The notes under the pieces are model-generated. The model saw nothing but the letters and a program-made list of their open reading frames with translations, did no database searches and had not been told where the DNA came from. Position numbers and translations under genes: made by a program. From Lachnospiraceae bacterium (lineage in GTDB: Bacteria > Bacillota > Clostridia > Lachnospirales > Lachnospiraceae), in the NCBI GenBank assembly GCA_900771995.1, contig CAAGQC010000100.1:4166-68165 (forward strand): a DNA stretch of 64,000 nt, in the 5' to 3' direction. Below, piece by piece: positions 44,694-57,700 of this stretch (positions are counted from its first letter, which is position 1; every line of letters starts with the position of its first letter).

Positions 44694-44819
44694 AATTTAC
44701 CTCTTTTCTCAAAAAAGTTTTCTAAAATCGGGAACTGCTATTGCAAGATTAACGTCTTTCTTTCCTGCTTTCTTCGAGTAACAGTCCCGTCTATCCTCTG
44801 TGCTTTCTTACAGTATCCG

Positions 44820-45476
44820 TCACAACTGCAAAAAGACAAAGGGATCTTCCGGCCCGGTCTTTAAAAACTGCATCAGCATCAGCCCGCAGCGCATGGACAC
44901 CCGTTCCTCTCTGAGGATCCGGAGCGCTTCCTGTCTGTCCGCCAGAATCACCTGAATGTCCTCGGTGTTCTCCATCTGCTGTCCCACATTCTCCGTCACG
45001 GTTCCGAAGATCAGGCTGCCGCTTTCGTCCGTCAGTCCCTGTGCCAGAAAAAAGCCTCTGCGGAAGGACGGTTCTCCGCCCTCGTAGACCTCCAGCCTCC
45101 AGCCGGTCTCCTCGATCATTTCCCGGCAGGCGGCTTCCGAAGCGGTCTCCCTCGGTTCAATCAGCCCTGCCGGGAGTTCATACAGATAGTCATTCACGGG
45201 ATACCGGTATTGCCGTACCAGCACCAGCCGTTCCCCGTCCGCGGTCACCGCATAGACCGCCATACCCTCGGGACGCAGGCTGTGAGTCTTGTGCTTGATG
45301 TTATTTTCATCGTTCCGGGAAGCAAAATAATAGTGAAACGGTGTACCGTCCCGTCCCAACGCATCAATGTGATACAGGTTTAAAAACGGATTGTCCGTCT
45401 GTTTTTCGATTCCACGATAATGCTTTCTGTCATTTTCTTTTGATTCCAGATTTTCCATGCCTTCTCTATGCTCCAT
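44820..45476 (-). CDS. NUDIX hydrolase
   Basis: 218-residue pyrophosphohydrolase with a complete Nudix box at residues 104-126 (GLIEPRE ... CREMIEETGW), which binds Mg2+ and cleaves nucleoside-diphosphate compounds. The surroundings (VRQYRYPVNDYLYELPAG before the box) are those of ADP-ribose pyrophosphatase-like members. The frame is open to 45665 but that would run into the upstream gene; ATG 45476 with AGGA upstream is preferred, and ATG 45458 is an alternative. It follows the membrane-anchored unknown gene by 80 bp. Confidence 0.85.
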   Translation of the reverse strand: MEHREGMENLESKENDRKHYRGIEKQTDNPFLNLYHIDALGRDGTPFHYYFASRNDENNIKHKTHSLRPEGMAVYAVTADGERLVLVRQYRYPVNDYLYELPAGLIEPRETASEAACREMIEETGWRLEVYEGGEPSFRRGFFLAQGLTDESGSLIFGTVTENVGQQMENTEDIQVILADRQEALRILREERVSMRCGLMLMQFLKTGPEDPFVFLQL

Positions 45477-45556
45477 ATCTTCCTGTCCCTGTCGTGATCT
45501 GCCATCCTCCGTTCTGCGAAGCATATCTGCCGCAGACGAAACCCGGCGTGACCAAA

Positions 45557-46225
45557 CTACTGCAAGATTTCTTCCAGTAATGCTACCGCCAGTTCCGGAT
45601 TCTTCATACCATCCGCCAGCCCCACAGCCGCGGTCTCCTGATACCATCCGGTCTTTTTCACCCATTCGTTATTCTCCAGCCGGATCCCCGCCACGATGGT
45701 CTCTCCCGTCATGGTATCCAGTACCGTGATCTGCTGCTCCTCGTATTTTGCCAGCAGGTCCTCCGGCAGGTAATCCCGCAGATCCTCCAGATAATCCGTG
45801 CCGCCCATAAGCTTTAAGAACTCTTCATCGGAGAAAAATACATCCACCGACCGGGTCATGAACAATACCTGAATCGTGCTGAGATTCGTGGAATCCACAT
45901 CGGAATCCGAATTCGGATCGATCCAGATCGTATAGTTTAAATTTACCACATCCCGTTTGGAGGTCACTCCGTGCTCCCGCAGGAAATCCGTGAAATAATC
46001 GGAGCTGGTGGCCTCGATGTGCTCTCCGTCCGTATTCACCGCCATGACTCCCATGACGAAGCTGGTCTTGGTGGCAAAGTGTACGATCAGGAAGATAACG
46101 ATGGCAATTCCCGCCACCACACCTACAGTGATCCACAGATAATAGTCTATAAAATACTGCCATTTTTCGGTGGGAGACAGTTCTTTCCATTGCTCTTTCT
46201 GCCGGATGCGATCCTCTTTTTCCAT
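45557..46225 (-). CDS. Membrane-anchored protein of unknown function
   Basis: 222 residues. A charged N-terminus (EKEDRIRQKEQWKELSPTEKWQYF) precedes one membrane segment at about residues 31-53; the remaining 170 residues are extracytoplasmic and rich in acidic residues. I recognise no family; the pattern of a short cytosolic tail, one anchor and an alpha/beta outer domain recurs in conserved Lachnospiraceae proteins. The ATG at 46225 has AAGGGAG 7 bases upstream; a TTG at 46258 is less likely. It is probably transcribed with the NUDIX gene. Confidence 0.75.
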   Translation of the reverse strand: MEKEDRIRQKEQWKELSPTEKWQYFIDYYLWITVGVVAGIAIVIFLIVHFATKTSFVMGVMAVNTDGEHIEATSSDYFTDFLREHGVTSKRDVVNLNYTIWIDPNSDSDVDSTNLSTIQVLFMTRSVDVFFSDEEFLKLMGGTDYLEDLRDYLPEDLLAKYEEQQITVLDTMTGETIVAGIRLENNEWVKKTGWYQETAAVGLADGMKNPELAVALLEEILQ

Positions 46226-46257
46226 CTGCTGTCTCCCTTCTGTGCTCTGTTTTTTCA

Positions 46258-46280
46258 AATAGTATCCTGATAATACTATT
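46258..46280. promoter_or_regulatory. Palindrome upstream of the unknown membrane protein
   Basis: AATAGTAT, 7 bases, ATACTATT: perfect 8-bp arms. It lies just downstream of a TATACT -10 (minus strand, 46294-46299) and 33 bp before the start codon, where an operator would act. Confidence 0.35.
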
Positions 46281-46370
46281 ATTTTTCTTTTTCAGTATAC
46301 CAGACTAATTTAATCTTGTACATCGCCTTTTTTAATATATTTTAGGTTTAATTTTGTTAAAAATAAACAG

Positions 46371-46410
46371 AAAAAGCCCTGCCTTGCACTTAATTTAGCA
46401 TGGCAGAGCC
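46371..46410 (-). terminator. Terminator after the PfkB kinase gene
   Basis: Stem GGCTCTGCC/GGCAGGGCT (arms 46402-46410 and 46376-46383, one wobble) with an A/T-rich loop, followed by UUUUU on the minus strand. Confidence 0.8.
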
Positions 46411-46455
46411 TGTAGTTCTCTATTTCTATGATCTGATAAAGCGGGAAAATCCGTT

Positions 46456-47490
46456 TTAGCGGTCCATCTCGGCAATACGTCCGGTGGACTTGTGCTCCTT
46501 GATGATTCCCTGGATCTCCTTTAAGTCAGTGCACAGCAGGTCGCCGGGAATGGTATTTTTCAGGGCACTGATGGCATTGCCGTATTCCAGTGCTCTCTGG
46601 TATTCGCCGGGATGTGCCAGCAGTCCATACAGGACACCGGAGATATAAGCGTCACCGCTGCCAATACGGTCCACGACCTCGATATCGGTGTAGGGTGCCT
46701 CCTCATAGTAGGTGTCATCCTTGGCACTGTAAATGATGGAACCGAAGGTATGACGCTTCGGGCTATGTACGATACGCTGTGTGGAGGCCACGATGGAGAT
46801 CGGGTATTCTTCCGTAAAGCTCTTCATAATGCTCTTGGCATCGCCTTCCTTTAGGAAGGTCAGACGTGCGGTATCTTCGGAGCAGAAGAAAATATCCACA
46901 TAAGGCAGGATGGATTCGATGCATTCCTTGGCCTCGGCACCGGTCCACAGGTTGCCGCGGAAGTTCACGTCGAAGGAGATGATAGCACCCTGTGCCTTAA
47001 AACGCTTGATCATCTCAATGGCAGTAGCCCGCAGTTCCGGGCTGAGCGCCAGAGTGATGCCGCTGGTATGGAAGCAGCGGGTATCGCTGTAGATCTTGTC
47101 ATCATAGTCATCTACGGTCAGCTTGTTGATCGAGGTATTCTTACGGTCATATACAATACGGGGCTTTCTGGGGTAAGCACCATTCTCGTAATAGTACACA
47201 CCCAGTCTGGCATCCTTGTCATCATCGTATACCAGATAGTCATCACTGACGCCGCAGAGACGTACACGGTTCTTGATATATACGCCCAGGTCATTGGCCG
47301 GCAGCTTGGAGATGATACCGCAGCGCAGTCCCAGCATTGCCGCACCGGTGATGGCATTCAGTTCGGCGCCTCCGGCCTGCTTACTGAAGCTGTCGCCTCT
47401 GGTGATACGCTCGTTGTCGGGCGGTGATAATCTCAGCATAATCTCTCCCAGGGAGAGCAGGTCAAATTCCTTTTTCTCAGTCAGTTCCAT
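46456..47490 (-). CDS. kdgK: PfkB family sugar kinase (2-keto-3-deoxygluconate kinase-like)
   Basis: 344-residue ribokinase-family enzyme. Start LLSLGEIMLRLSPPDNERI and GGAELNAITGAAMLGL are typical of KdgK-type kinases; SFDVNFRGNLWTG and the catalytic GSGDAYISGVLYG (Asp near 280) complete the fold. KDG kinase gives KDPG for the Entner-Doudoroff lower branch and would suit the uronate removed by GH88, but fructokinase activity cannot be excluded. The ATG at 47490 (MELTEKK) matches homologues and has GGGAG 8 bases upstream; ATG 47562 with AAGGGG is a possible longer start. Monocistronic. Confidence 0.82.
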   Translation of the reverse strand: MELTEKKEFDLLSLGEIMLRLSPPDNERITRGDSFSKQAGGAELNAITGAAMLGLRCGIISKLPANDLGVYIKNRVRLCGVSDDYLVYDDDKDARLGVYYYENGAYPRKPRIVYDRKNTSINKLTVDDYDDKIYSDTRCFHTSGITLALSPELRATAIEMIKRFKAQGAIISFDVNFRGNLWTGAEAKECIESILPYVDIFFCSEDTARLTFLKEGDAKSIMKSFTEEYPISIVASTQRIVHSPKRHTFGSIIYSAKDDTYYEEAPYTDIEVVDRIGSGDAYISGVLYGLLAHPGEYQRALEYGNAISALKNTIPGDLLCTDLKEIQGIIKEHKSTGRIAEMDR

Positions 47491-47594
47491 AATATAAACT
47501 CCCATCTGCATTTTGCCAAATGCTGTATTACAGGTTCTCCGGTATTCCTCACAGCACGCCATTGAAACCCCTTACATTTTTTCTTTACATTTGT

Positions 47595-47624
47595 ACTATA
47601 ACACAAATATACGGCGTCGGTAAA
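47595..47624 (-). promoter_or_regulatory. Probable promoter of the PfkB kinase gene
   Basis: Minus strand TTTACC (47619-47624), 18 bp, TATAGT (47595-47600). Confidence 0.5.
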
Positions 47625-47664
47625 GGCACTGGGCATTAATTAAAAATTTAACATAGCTCATTGC

Positions 47665-47693
47665 TTGTCAATTAAAATAAGGCTTGTTATACT
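47665..47693 (+). promoter_or_regulatory. Promoter of the GT39-like membrane protein gene
   Basis: TTGTCA (47665-47670), 17 bp, TATACT (47688-47693), 55 bp before the start codon. Confidence 0.7.
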
Positions 47694-47748
47694 TGGAGTG
47701 GTCATATTATGCTTACTACTATTCTATTCATAGAAAGGATCTTTTTTG

Positions 47749-49335
47749 ATGAAACAGAAATCATTATCTCTTCCCTCCTGGCTGCTCCCCCTGCTTCTGA
47801 TGCTGTTGGGTGGTATTCTGCGGCTGGCCTGGCTGGGAAATGTTCCCGGAGGTATTCATCAGGATGAAAGCTTCGTAGCCTGGAACGCCTTTGCCCTGCT
47901 CCACGAAGGAATGGATTCTGCAGGTCATGTCTGGCCGGTATATATGGCAGACTGGGGTGATGGCCACAGCGCTCTGTATGTCTGGCTGCTCATTCCCCTG
48001 CTTGCCTTGAACGGCGGACATATCAGCCCCGTTCTGAGCCGTCTGCCCCAGGCAGTCGTAAGTATTTTTACCCTCTGGGCAGTCTATTGTCTGTTAAAGC
48101 GTATGTTTGACAAAAAGCTTGCCACCTGGGGGCTGTTTCTGCTGGCTGTCTGTCCCTGGCATATCATGATGTCCCGCTGGGGTCTGGATGCCAATCTGGC
48201 TCCCGGTTTTCTGATCTTCGGCCTGTATTTCTTCGTCAGGGGCATGGAGGACCGGCGTTTCCTTCCCGTGTCCGGACTTTTTTATGGTCTGAGTCTCTAC
48301 TGTTATGCCGTCATCTGGCCGATCGTGCCGCTGATCCTGCTGTTGCAGATCGGTTATGCCCTGGCTTTCCGGAAAATACGGATCGACCGGTACAGCGTAG
48401 GCGCTACACTGATTCTGGGGCTTCTGGCACTGCCGTTACTTTTGTTTCTCTGTGTAAATTCCGGGATCCTGCCGGAGATCACGCTGCCTTTTCTGACCAT
48501 TCCGAAAATGGGAGGCTATCGCGGTTCCGAGGTGGCTTTCTCCCTTTCAAAAATGTATCAGAATCTGCGGACGGCGCTGTCTCTGCTGTATCACCAGAAT
48601 ACCGGCACTCCCTATGACATTCTGCTGCCCTGGGGACTTTTCTACGATATCGGCCGCGTGTTCATTGTGATCGGAGCCGTCTCTCTGTGTATCCGCGTCG
48701 GGAAAAGGCTGATACAGCGGACTTTTGTCTGGGAGACTTTTCTGCTGATCCAACTGATCGGCGGTGGCTTCAACTGTCTGATCGTGACTGCCGTCCTGCA
48801 TCAGATCGACGCCTTGTATATTCCCCTTGTGCTGTGTGAGGCCTGGGGTGTATACACGCTGTTACAGGCCCTGCAGAAGCTCCGGCCCCATCTTGCCACT
48901 GCGGCCGCCACACTGCTTGCCCTGTGTTATCTGGTCTGTCTGGTACTGTTCCAGCGGGACTATTATACGGAATACCGGGATCTGACGGATGCCTATTTTG
49001 CCAAGGGCGTGGGCCAATGTGTGGAATATGCCCTGCAGCAATGTGAGGAAACCGGCATCTCCACGATCTCCGTGGAAAAGGGGGCGCAATGGCCAAGGCT
49101 TCTCTTCTATACCGAGACCCTGCCGTCCCAGTACCTTGCCACCGTTACCTACGATGTGGCTCCGGCGCCTGCCGCCTTTACAACGTCGGACAATATCCGG
49201 ATCAACACCAGGATCAATTACGATACGATCAGTTCCGACAGTATTTATATTATTTATTACACGGACGAGGCTGTTTTCTCTGAGGACTTCACCCTGACAC
49301 CTTTTTACGACTGGTATGTGGCGGTCCCTAAATAG
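47749..49335 (+). CDS. GT39/ArnT-like polytopic membrane glycosyltransferase
   Basis: 528 residues with about eleven membrane segments and a C-terminal outer domain of about 130 residues. The first outer loop holds GNVPGGIHQDESFVAWNAF, whose Asp-Glu pair matches the metal/catalytic acidic motif of GT-C enzymes such as protein mannosyltransferases and ArnT. The next outer loop (MADWGDGHSALYVWLLIP) also fits this class. It probably moves a sugar from a polyprenyl-phosphate carrier to a surface acceptor; neither is known. AGAAAGGA precedes the ATG; a TTG one codon earlier is less likely. The last 8 bp overlap the convergent small gene. Confidence 0.8.
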   Translation: MKQKSLSLPSWLLPLLLMLLGGILRLAWLGNVPGGIHQDESFVAWNAFALLHEGMDSAGHVWPVYMADWGDGHSALYVWLLIPLLALNGGHISPVLSRLPQAVVSIFTLWAVYCLLKRMFDKKLATWGLFLLAVCPWHIMMSRWGLDANLAPGFLIFGLYFFVRGMEDRRFLPVSGLFYGLSLYCYAVIWPIVPLILLLQIGYALAFRKIRIDRYSVGATLILGLLALPLLLFLCVNSGILPEITLPFLTIPKMGGYRGSEVAFSLSKMYQNLRTALSLLYHQNTGTPYDILLPWGLFYDIGRVFIVIGAVSLCIRVGKRLIQRTFVWETFLLIQLIGGGFNCLIVTAVLHQIDALYIPLVLCEAWGVYTLLQALQKLRPHLATAAATLLALCYLVCLVLFQRDYYTEYRDLTDAYFAKGVGQCVEYALQQCEETGISTISVEKGAQWPRLLFYTETLPSQYLATVTYDVAPAPAAFTTSDNIRINTRINYDTISSDSIYIIYYTDEAVFSEDFTLTPFYDWYVAVPK

Positions 49336-49432
49336 CTTCCATGTAATCGAAGTAGTCGTCCTCGCTGGCAAATAAGATATATTCATTCTCCACATATCCC
49401 ATATAGCCGCTGGCTGTCACATATCCTTTCAT
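49328..49432 (-). CDS. 34-residue small protein downstream of mfd
   Basis: ATG at 49432 with a perfect AAGGAGG seven bases upstream, 34 codons and a TAG. The peptide begins MKGYVTASGYMGYVENEY and ends in an acidic, aromatic-rich tail (ASEDDYFDYMEAI). No membrane segment, no recognised family; the aromatic beta-like GYxGYV pattern resembles short conserved proteins of Clostridia, a recollection I cannot confirm here. It lies 77 bp after mfd on the same strand and overlaps the convergent GT39-like stop by 8 bp. Its ribosome binding site is inside a 17-bp hairpin. Confidence 0.7.
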   Translation of the reverse strand: MKGYVTASGYMGYVENEYILFASEDDYFDYMEAI

Positions 49433-49435
49433 GAA

Positions 49436-49484
49436 AATACCTCCTTATCAGATCCTTTGTTTCCGGTTCTGATAAGAAGGTATC
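49436..49484. promoter_or_regulatory. 17-bp hairpin covering the small gene's ribosome binding site
   Basis: Arms 49436-49452 and 49468-49484 pair over 17 bp (two G-U pairs on the minus strand) with a 15-nt loop. On the minus strand the 3' arm contains the whole AAGGAGG and ends three bases before the ATG, so it would block ribosome entry. On the plus strand the same stem is followed by ATTTTTA and can serve as terminator of the GT39-like gene. Confidence 0.75.
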
Positions 49485-49509
49485 ATTTTTATAGTCCCAT
49501 AAAGCTCTC

Positions 49510-53073
<3,564 letters not shown>

Positions 53074-53100
53074 CTTATTTTCCTCTTACTATGACGACCG

Positions 53101-53673
53101 TTACGCTTTCTTGCTGTTAAAATGATTCATGGCCGCATCCGCGCTCTCGGTAATGATCATGCGGATGGCTTCTGCTGCGGTCTTTGCCGCCTCGTCCATG
53201 ACGCTTCGTTCCTCCGCCGGGAAATGTCCCAGCACGTAGTCTGCCAGATCGAAGTTCTTCGGCTTCTCTCCCACGCCCATGCGCACGCGGATAAAAGTAT
53301 CATGCCCCAACATTTTGATGATATTCTTGAGGCCGTTATGGCCACCGGCGCTGCCTTTTTTGCGGATGCGGATCTGCCCCACATCCAGGCTGATATCGTC
53401 GGAGATCACGATCAGTTCCGCCGTATCATCCACCTTGTAATAATCCACAATCTCCCGGATGCTCTCGCCGCTTAAGTTCATAAAGGTCTGGGGCTTCGCC
53501 AGGATCACCTTCTGTCCGGCCACATAGCCCTTGCCGATCAATGCCTTATGCTTACTCTCCATGACGGCGATATTTTCTTCCTCTGCTAATCTGTCTATGA
53601 CATCAAACCCGATATTATGTCTGGTATTTTCATATTCTTTGCCGGGATTTCCCAGTCCTGCGATAATATACAT
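53101..53673 (-). CDS. pth: Peptidyl-tRNA hydrolase
   Basis: 190-residue enzyme that frees tRNA from prematurely released peptidyl-tRNA. The start MYIIAGLGNPGKEYENTRHN has the catalytic His20 and Asn10, followed by KPQTFMNLSGES and GSAGGHNGLKNI with the other active-site residues. The ATG at 53673 has AAGGAG six bases upstream; the frame is open to 53814 but only into the terminator of the protease gene. Directly upstream of mfd. Confidence 0.97.
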   Translation of the reverse strand: MYIIAGLGNPGKEYENTRHNIGFDVIDRLAEEENIAVMESKHKALIGKGYVAGQKVILAKPQTFMNLSGESIREIVDYYKVDDTAELIVISDDISLDVGQIRIRKKGSAGGHNGLKNIIKMLGHDTFIRVRMGVGEKPKNFDLADYVLGHFPAEERSVMDEAAKTAAEAIRMIITESADAAMNHFNSKKA

Positions 53674-53733
53674 AATTCTCTCCTTACTTCCGTGCATTTC
53701 ATGCGTTACCTTATATTTTCGCATTTTTACAGG

Positions 53734-53767
53734 AAAAAAGCAACTGTTTGCAATGCAGTTGCTTTTA
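53734..53767 (-). terminator. Terminator after the S8 protease gene
   Basis: Minus strand AAAGCAACTGCATTGCAAACAGTTGC stem region (AGCAACTG with CAGTTGCT) followed by UUUUUU; the first arm overlaps the last codon. Confidence 0.85.
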
Positions 53768-54706
53768 CCGTTCCAGAATGCCCCAGCCGGAGGAAGCATC
53801 CCAGCCTTGTTCATTGATATCTCTGGCTCTTTGTTTTAAGAGCTCCATTACTTTTTGCTGTATCTCTTCCGGCTGTTGCCGCAGATCGGGTTCGTCCGTC
53901 AGAATAGCCGCCACTATACCCGTCACATAGGCAGCAGCGAAGGAAGTACCGGTGACTGAAGTCCGTTCTCCCTCCATGGTAGCCGCGGGAAGGTCTTCGC
54001 CCGGTGCCACAAAGTCAAGGGAATCTCCTCTTTGGGAAAAATCGGAGACTTCTCCCGCTGCATTCACGGAACCGACACAGATCACACCTTCGTAAGCTCC
54101 CGGATAATACACATTGTCCGGCGTGGTAAGATTCGTGTTCCCGGCGCAGGTCACAACGATCACGCCCTGTTCCACCGCATACTCCACGGCTTCCCGCAGG
54201 GAATCGTCATCTTTTGCCGAAGCCGCACTGATATTAATGATGTCACAGTGAAAGGTATCCACCGCTTCCCGGATCATTTCTCCTACGGTCACCGCATCCG
54301 CATTCACGATCCTTCCCAGATAATCCTCCGCACAATACACTAACGGAATCAACACCGCCTGTGGGCAGATTCCCTCCACTCCGGCAGCTTTACTTCCCAC
54401 AATAATGGAGGCCACCGCAGTACCATGGCCGGTCGTATCCTCCATAGCAGAAAGGGGCTTGATTCTGTTCAAGCCCCCTTCCAGAGATGTGGGATCGATT
54501 GCCATGGTGGAAATGCCGGAGTCCAACACCGCAATGCGGACAGGTGTCTGTCCGTCCGCTGTCTGATCCGAAGCCTCCGTCTCTGCTGTGATCACCGTCT
54601 CTATGGCGGTTGCCGCCTCTGTGATCTGTCCTGTGGCTGTAGTGCCACAGGACGATAACAGGAGACTTCCCAGGAGAAGAATGAGACACCATTGCTTTCG
54701 TTTCAT
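53765..54706 (-). CDS. Subtilisin-like (S8) serine protease lipoprotein
   Basis: 313 residues. Lipoprotein signal MKRKQWCLILLLGSLLLSSC with the lipobox Cys at 20, a Thr/Ala-rich linker, then an S8 protease domain (about 55-300). All catalytic elements are present: Asp in IAVLDSGI, His in TTGHGTAVAS, oxyanion Asn in CAGNTN, Ser in GTSFAAAYV. There is no propeptide-like inhibitor domain, so maturation may differ from secreted subtilisins. It starts 30 bp after the 2385-residue surface lipoprotein gene and is probably in its operon, suggesting it processes that protein or acts with it at the membrane surface. Confidence 0.9.
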   Translation of the reverse strand: MKRKQWCLILLLGSLLLSSCGTTATGQITEAATAIETVITAETEASDQTADGQTPVRIAVLDSGISTMAIDPTSLEGGLNRIKPLSAMEDTTGHGTAVASIIVGSKAAGVEGICPQAVLIPLVYCAEDYLGRIVNADAVTVGEMIREAVDTFHCDIINISAASAKDDDSLREAVEYAVEQGVIVVTCAGNTNLTTPDNVYYPGAYEGVICVGSVNAAGEVSDFSQRGDSLDFVAPGEDLPAATMEGERTSVTGTSFAAAYVTGIVAAILTDEPDLRQQPEEIQQKVMELLKQRARDINEQGWDASSGWGILER

Positions 54707-54736
54707 TCCTTATATCCCTGTCTTTCTTTTTATTGC

Positions 54737-57700
54737 TTAGTTACTGGCAGTCCAATTTACACTCTTTGAATTATAAGAACCGCTGGTAATAGCAGCGCCC
54801 TTCATTGTCGGTGACTTTGTCATCGCAACACTATTACCCGATGCACTTCCGCTGCTATTTGTGATAGTTATAGATCCGCTACACTCGATACCACGGCTTG
54901 CTTCACTATTTGCCGTACCACCCACAGCAGTTACGTTCGCACCATTTTTCATTTCCATATTTTCTCCGGTATAAATACCACTGGAGCCTGCTGCATTACC
55001 GCCGTTCGCTGTGACAGCAGCACCGTCCACGATAAGAGTACCAGAATCAACACTGATGCCATGGCTGCTCTGTCCGCCACCGCCAGTGGCAGTGAGACTG
55101 CCGCTGCCGGTTATTGTTAACGGTCCCCTATTTACATAAATGCCACAGTTCCAGGCACTTATACCGCTATTGGAGCTGGTATTGATAATCGTATTCACTG
55201 TTCCTGCTGCAAGCTCAATTGTCAGTGTTCCATCAGCGGAAACCGCACCATTATGGTAGTTCGAAACCGGCGCATATTTTATTGTCGCATTATTCAAAGT
55301 CAACACGCCGTTTTCCAGCTTAATATTATAGTTCTCTGCATTGCCACCAGGTGTCACCTTACCATTGGTGTCTGTTTTCGCATAAACAGGTGTGCCCGAG
55401 TATGACAGTGTTACTCCTCCTACATTTACGGAAATATTATTTGTCACCACCTGGTTCCACTGGGCATATAATGTCTGCGTTCCTGTCGTTGTCATCTTAT
55501 CAGTTGCAGTAATCTGATCCCCGGAAGCACTTGCAGTGTACCATCCCAGGAACGTATAACCGGACCGGGTAGGGCTTTCTCCTGGAAGCGTATAACTTGC
55601 ATCATAGGTCTGATTAATGCTCTTAGCTGTTGTACTATCTGCAAAGCTTCCGCCATTTGCGTTAAACGTTACCGTATAGGTATTGGCCGTCCAATGCGCA
55701 TACAGGGTGTGATCCTCTGTCCGGGTTACCTTTGTTTTCTCAGTTACTTTTTCGTCTCCGCTGCTTGCGGTGTACCAGCCGTCAAAGGTATAGCCGGTTC
55801 TGGTAGGTCCAGGCAAGTTGCCATAGCTTTGGTCATAAGTCACATTAATAGAACTTACCGTCGTAGGAGTACTGCTGCCGCTTCCCGGATTGGAATCGAA
55901 GCTTACCTTGAATTTCTGTGCATTCCAGTGGGCATACAGGATAGTGTCCCCGGTGATGTTCACTATATTGTCAGCGATAATTGCTGTTCCATCTTCTTTT
56001 TCGGTATACCATCCGGCAAAGTCATAACCGGTTCTGGTTGCGGCAGGCAGGATTCCGTAGGTACTTCCGTAAGTCACTTCCCTGGAGGTTGAATCTGTCA
56101 TCATGTATCCTCCATTTGCATCAAAGCTTACCGTGTAGCTCTGTGCTGTCCATACCGCATACAGCGTCAGTATGCCGTTCTGTTCTGCCACCAGATTCCG
56201 TACTGTCTCCGCATCCTTGTATTCTGCGGTCTCTGCACTATCCGTGGTTGCCCAGCCTGCGAAATCATAACCGGCTCTGGTGTAGCCATTCTTGCTCAAT
56301 GCGGTAAGTTCCTGATCGTAGGTGAACTGCTGGTTCTCCATGGTACCCTCACCGCCGTTGGGGTAAAAGGCAACGGTGTATTCATTTACTTCCCATACCG
56401 CATACAGGGTCACCTTCGCATCTTCTGTTGCCGCAAGATTCTTCACAACTGCCTGCTCGTCGTATTCCGCACTCTTGGCATCCGCAGTCGCTGCCCAGCC
56501 CATGAAGTGGTAACCGGTCTTCTGATATGCATTCCGGATCAGTACTGCCTCAGTGTCATAAGTCATCTGCTGTGCATCCATGCTTCCGCTGTCCGCACCG
56601 TTGCCGTCGAATACCACACCATAGACAACCGGCTGCCATACCGCATACAGTGTCACGGTTGCACCTGCTTCTGTGGTAAGATCACTTACACCTGCCTCGT
56701 CTGCGTAATCTGCTGTGTCTGCATTTGCTGCTTTTGCCCAGCCTGCGAACTGATAACCCTCACGGGTCAGAGTATTTTTGCTTAACTGTACCTCTTCATC
56801 ATAAGTGAGGCTCTGGTTCTCCATGGTGCCTTCGCCGCCGTTGGCATCGAAAGCCACCTCATAGCTGTTAGCTTCCCACTGTGCATACAGTACAAAGCCA
56901 TCGGTCTCGGATACTGCCTTATCCCAGTCAGCCGCACTGCCTCCGTCGGCATTGTAATACTGCTTGCCGCCTTCCGCCTCATCATAGTATCCGGCGAACT
57001 GATATCCGGCGCGTGCAGGTACTGTGACTGCGGGCATTGCACTGTCATACGTTGCCAGCACATTGCTGTCTCCACCGATTCCTCCCTGTACATCAAAGCT
57101 TACATTGTAGGTCTTCGCTGTCCATCCGGCACGAAGCTCGGTTGCTTCTGTAATGATATCCTCATCAAAATTCCACAGTCTCGGAGTCTCCGCCACTACA
57201 TACCATCCGGCTAATTCATAACCGTCTCTGGAAATCTCTTCCGGCTCCTGTACTTTACCTTCGTAAGCCACATTCTCTGTCCCAGGATCTGCACCCGTGC
57301 CGCTTACAAAGGTTACACCGTAGGTATTTCTGCTGTAGTACAGCTTTAATACCAGAGTTCCTTCTCCGGGAATGATTCCCGTATTGTCGTCTGTCTTGCT
57401 TTCATCGAAAGTAAAGCCTGTATAAGCCTTACTCTGTTCTTTTCCGACGGTAATCGTTGCTCCTGTCAGAGCGATTGCCGTTGTCGTCTCCGTATCCTCA
57501 TAACCGGAGCCGTCCAGCTTCTCCAGCATATGATGGATCTCATAGGTCTGTTCCACAGGCGCCCACTGTGCATAAAATGTTCTTGCGCCGGTGCTGCCTG
57601 CCGGGATCTCCGTTACAAAGCTGCCCGTGCCGTCTGCCTCCGTATTCCATCCCAGGAACCGGTAACCTGCCTTGCCGGGATCGGAGAGTTTCACAGTATC

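Noticed and set aside
45476..45665. Extended N-terminus for the NUDIX protein
   Set aside because: The extra 63 residues are low-complexity, overlap the upstream gene and lack a ribosome binding site.
55694..57096. Short frames on both strands inside the B-repeat region
   Set aside because: They follow the repeat periodicity of the giant lipoprotein gene and have no ribosome binding sites.
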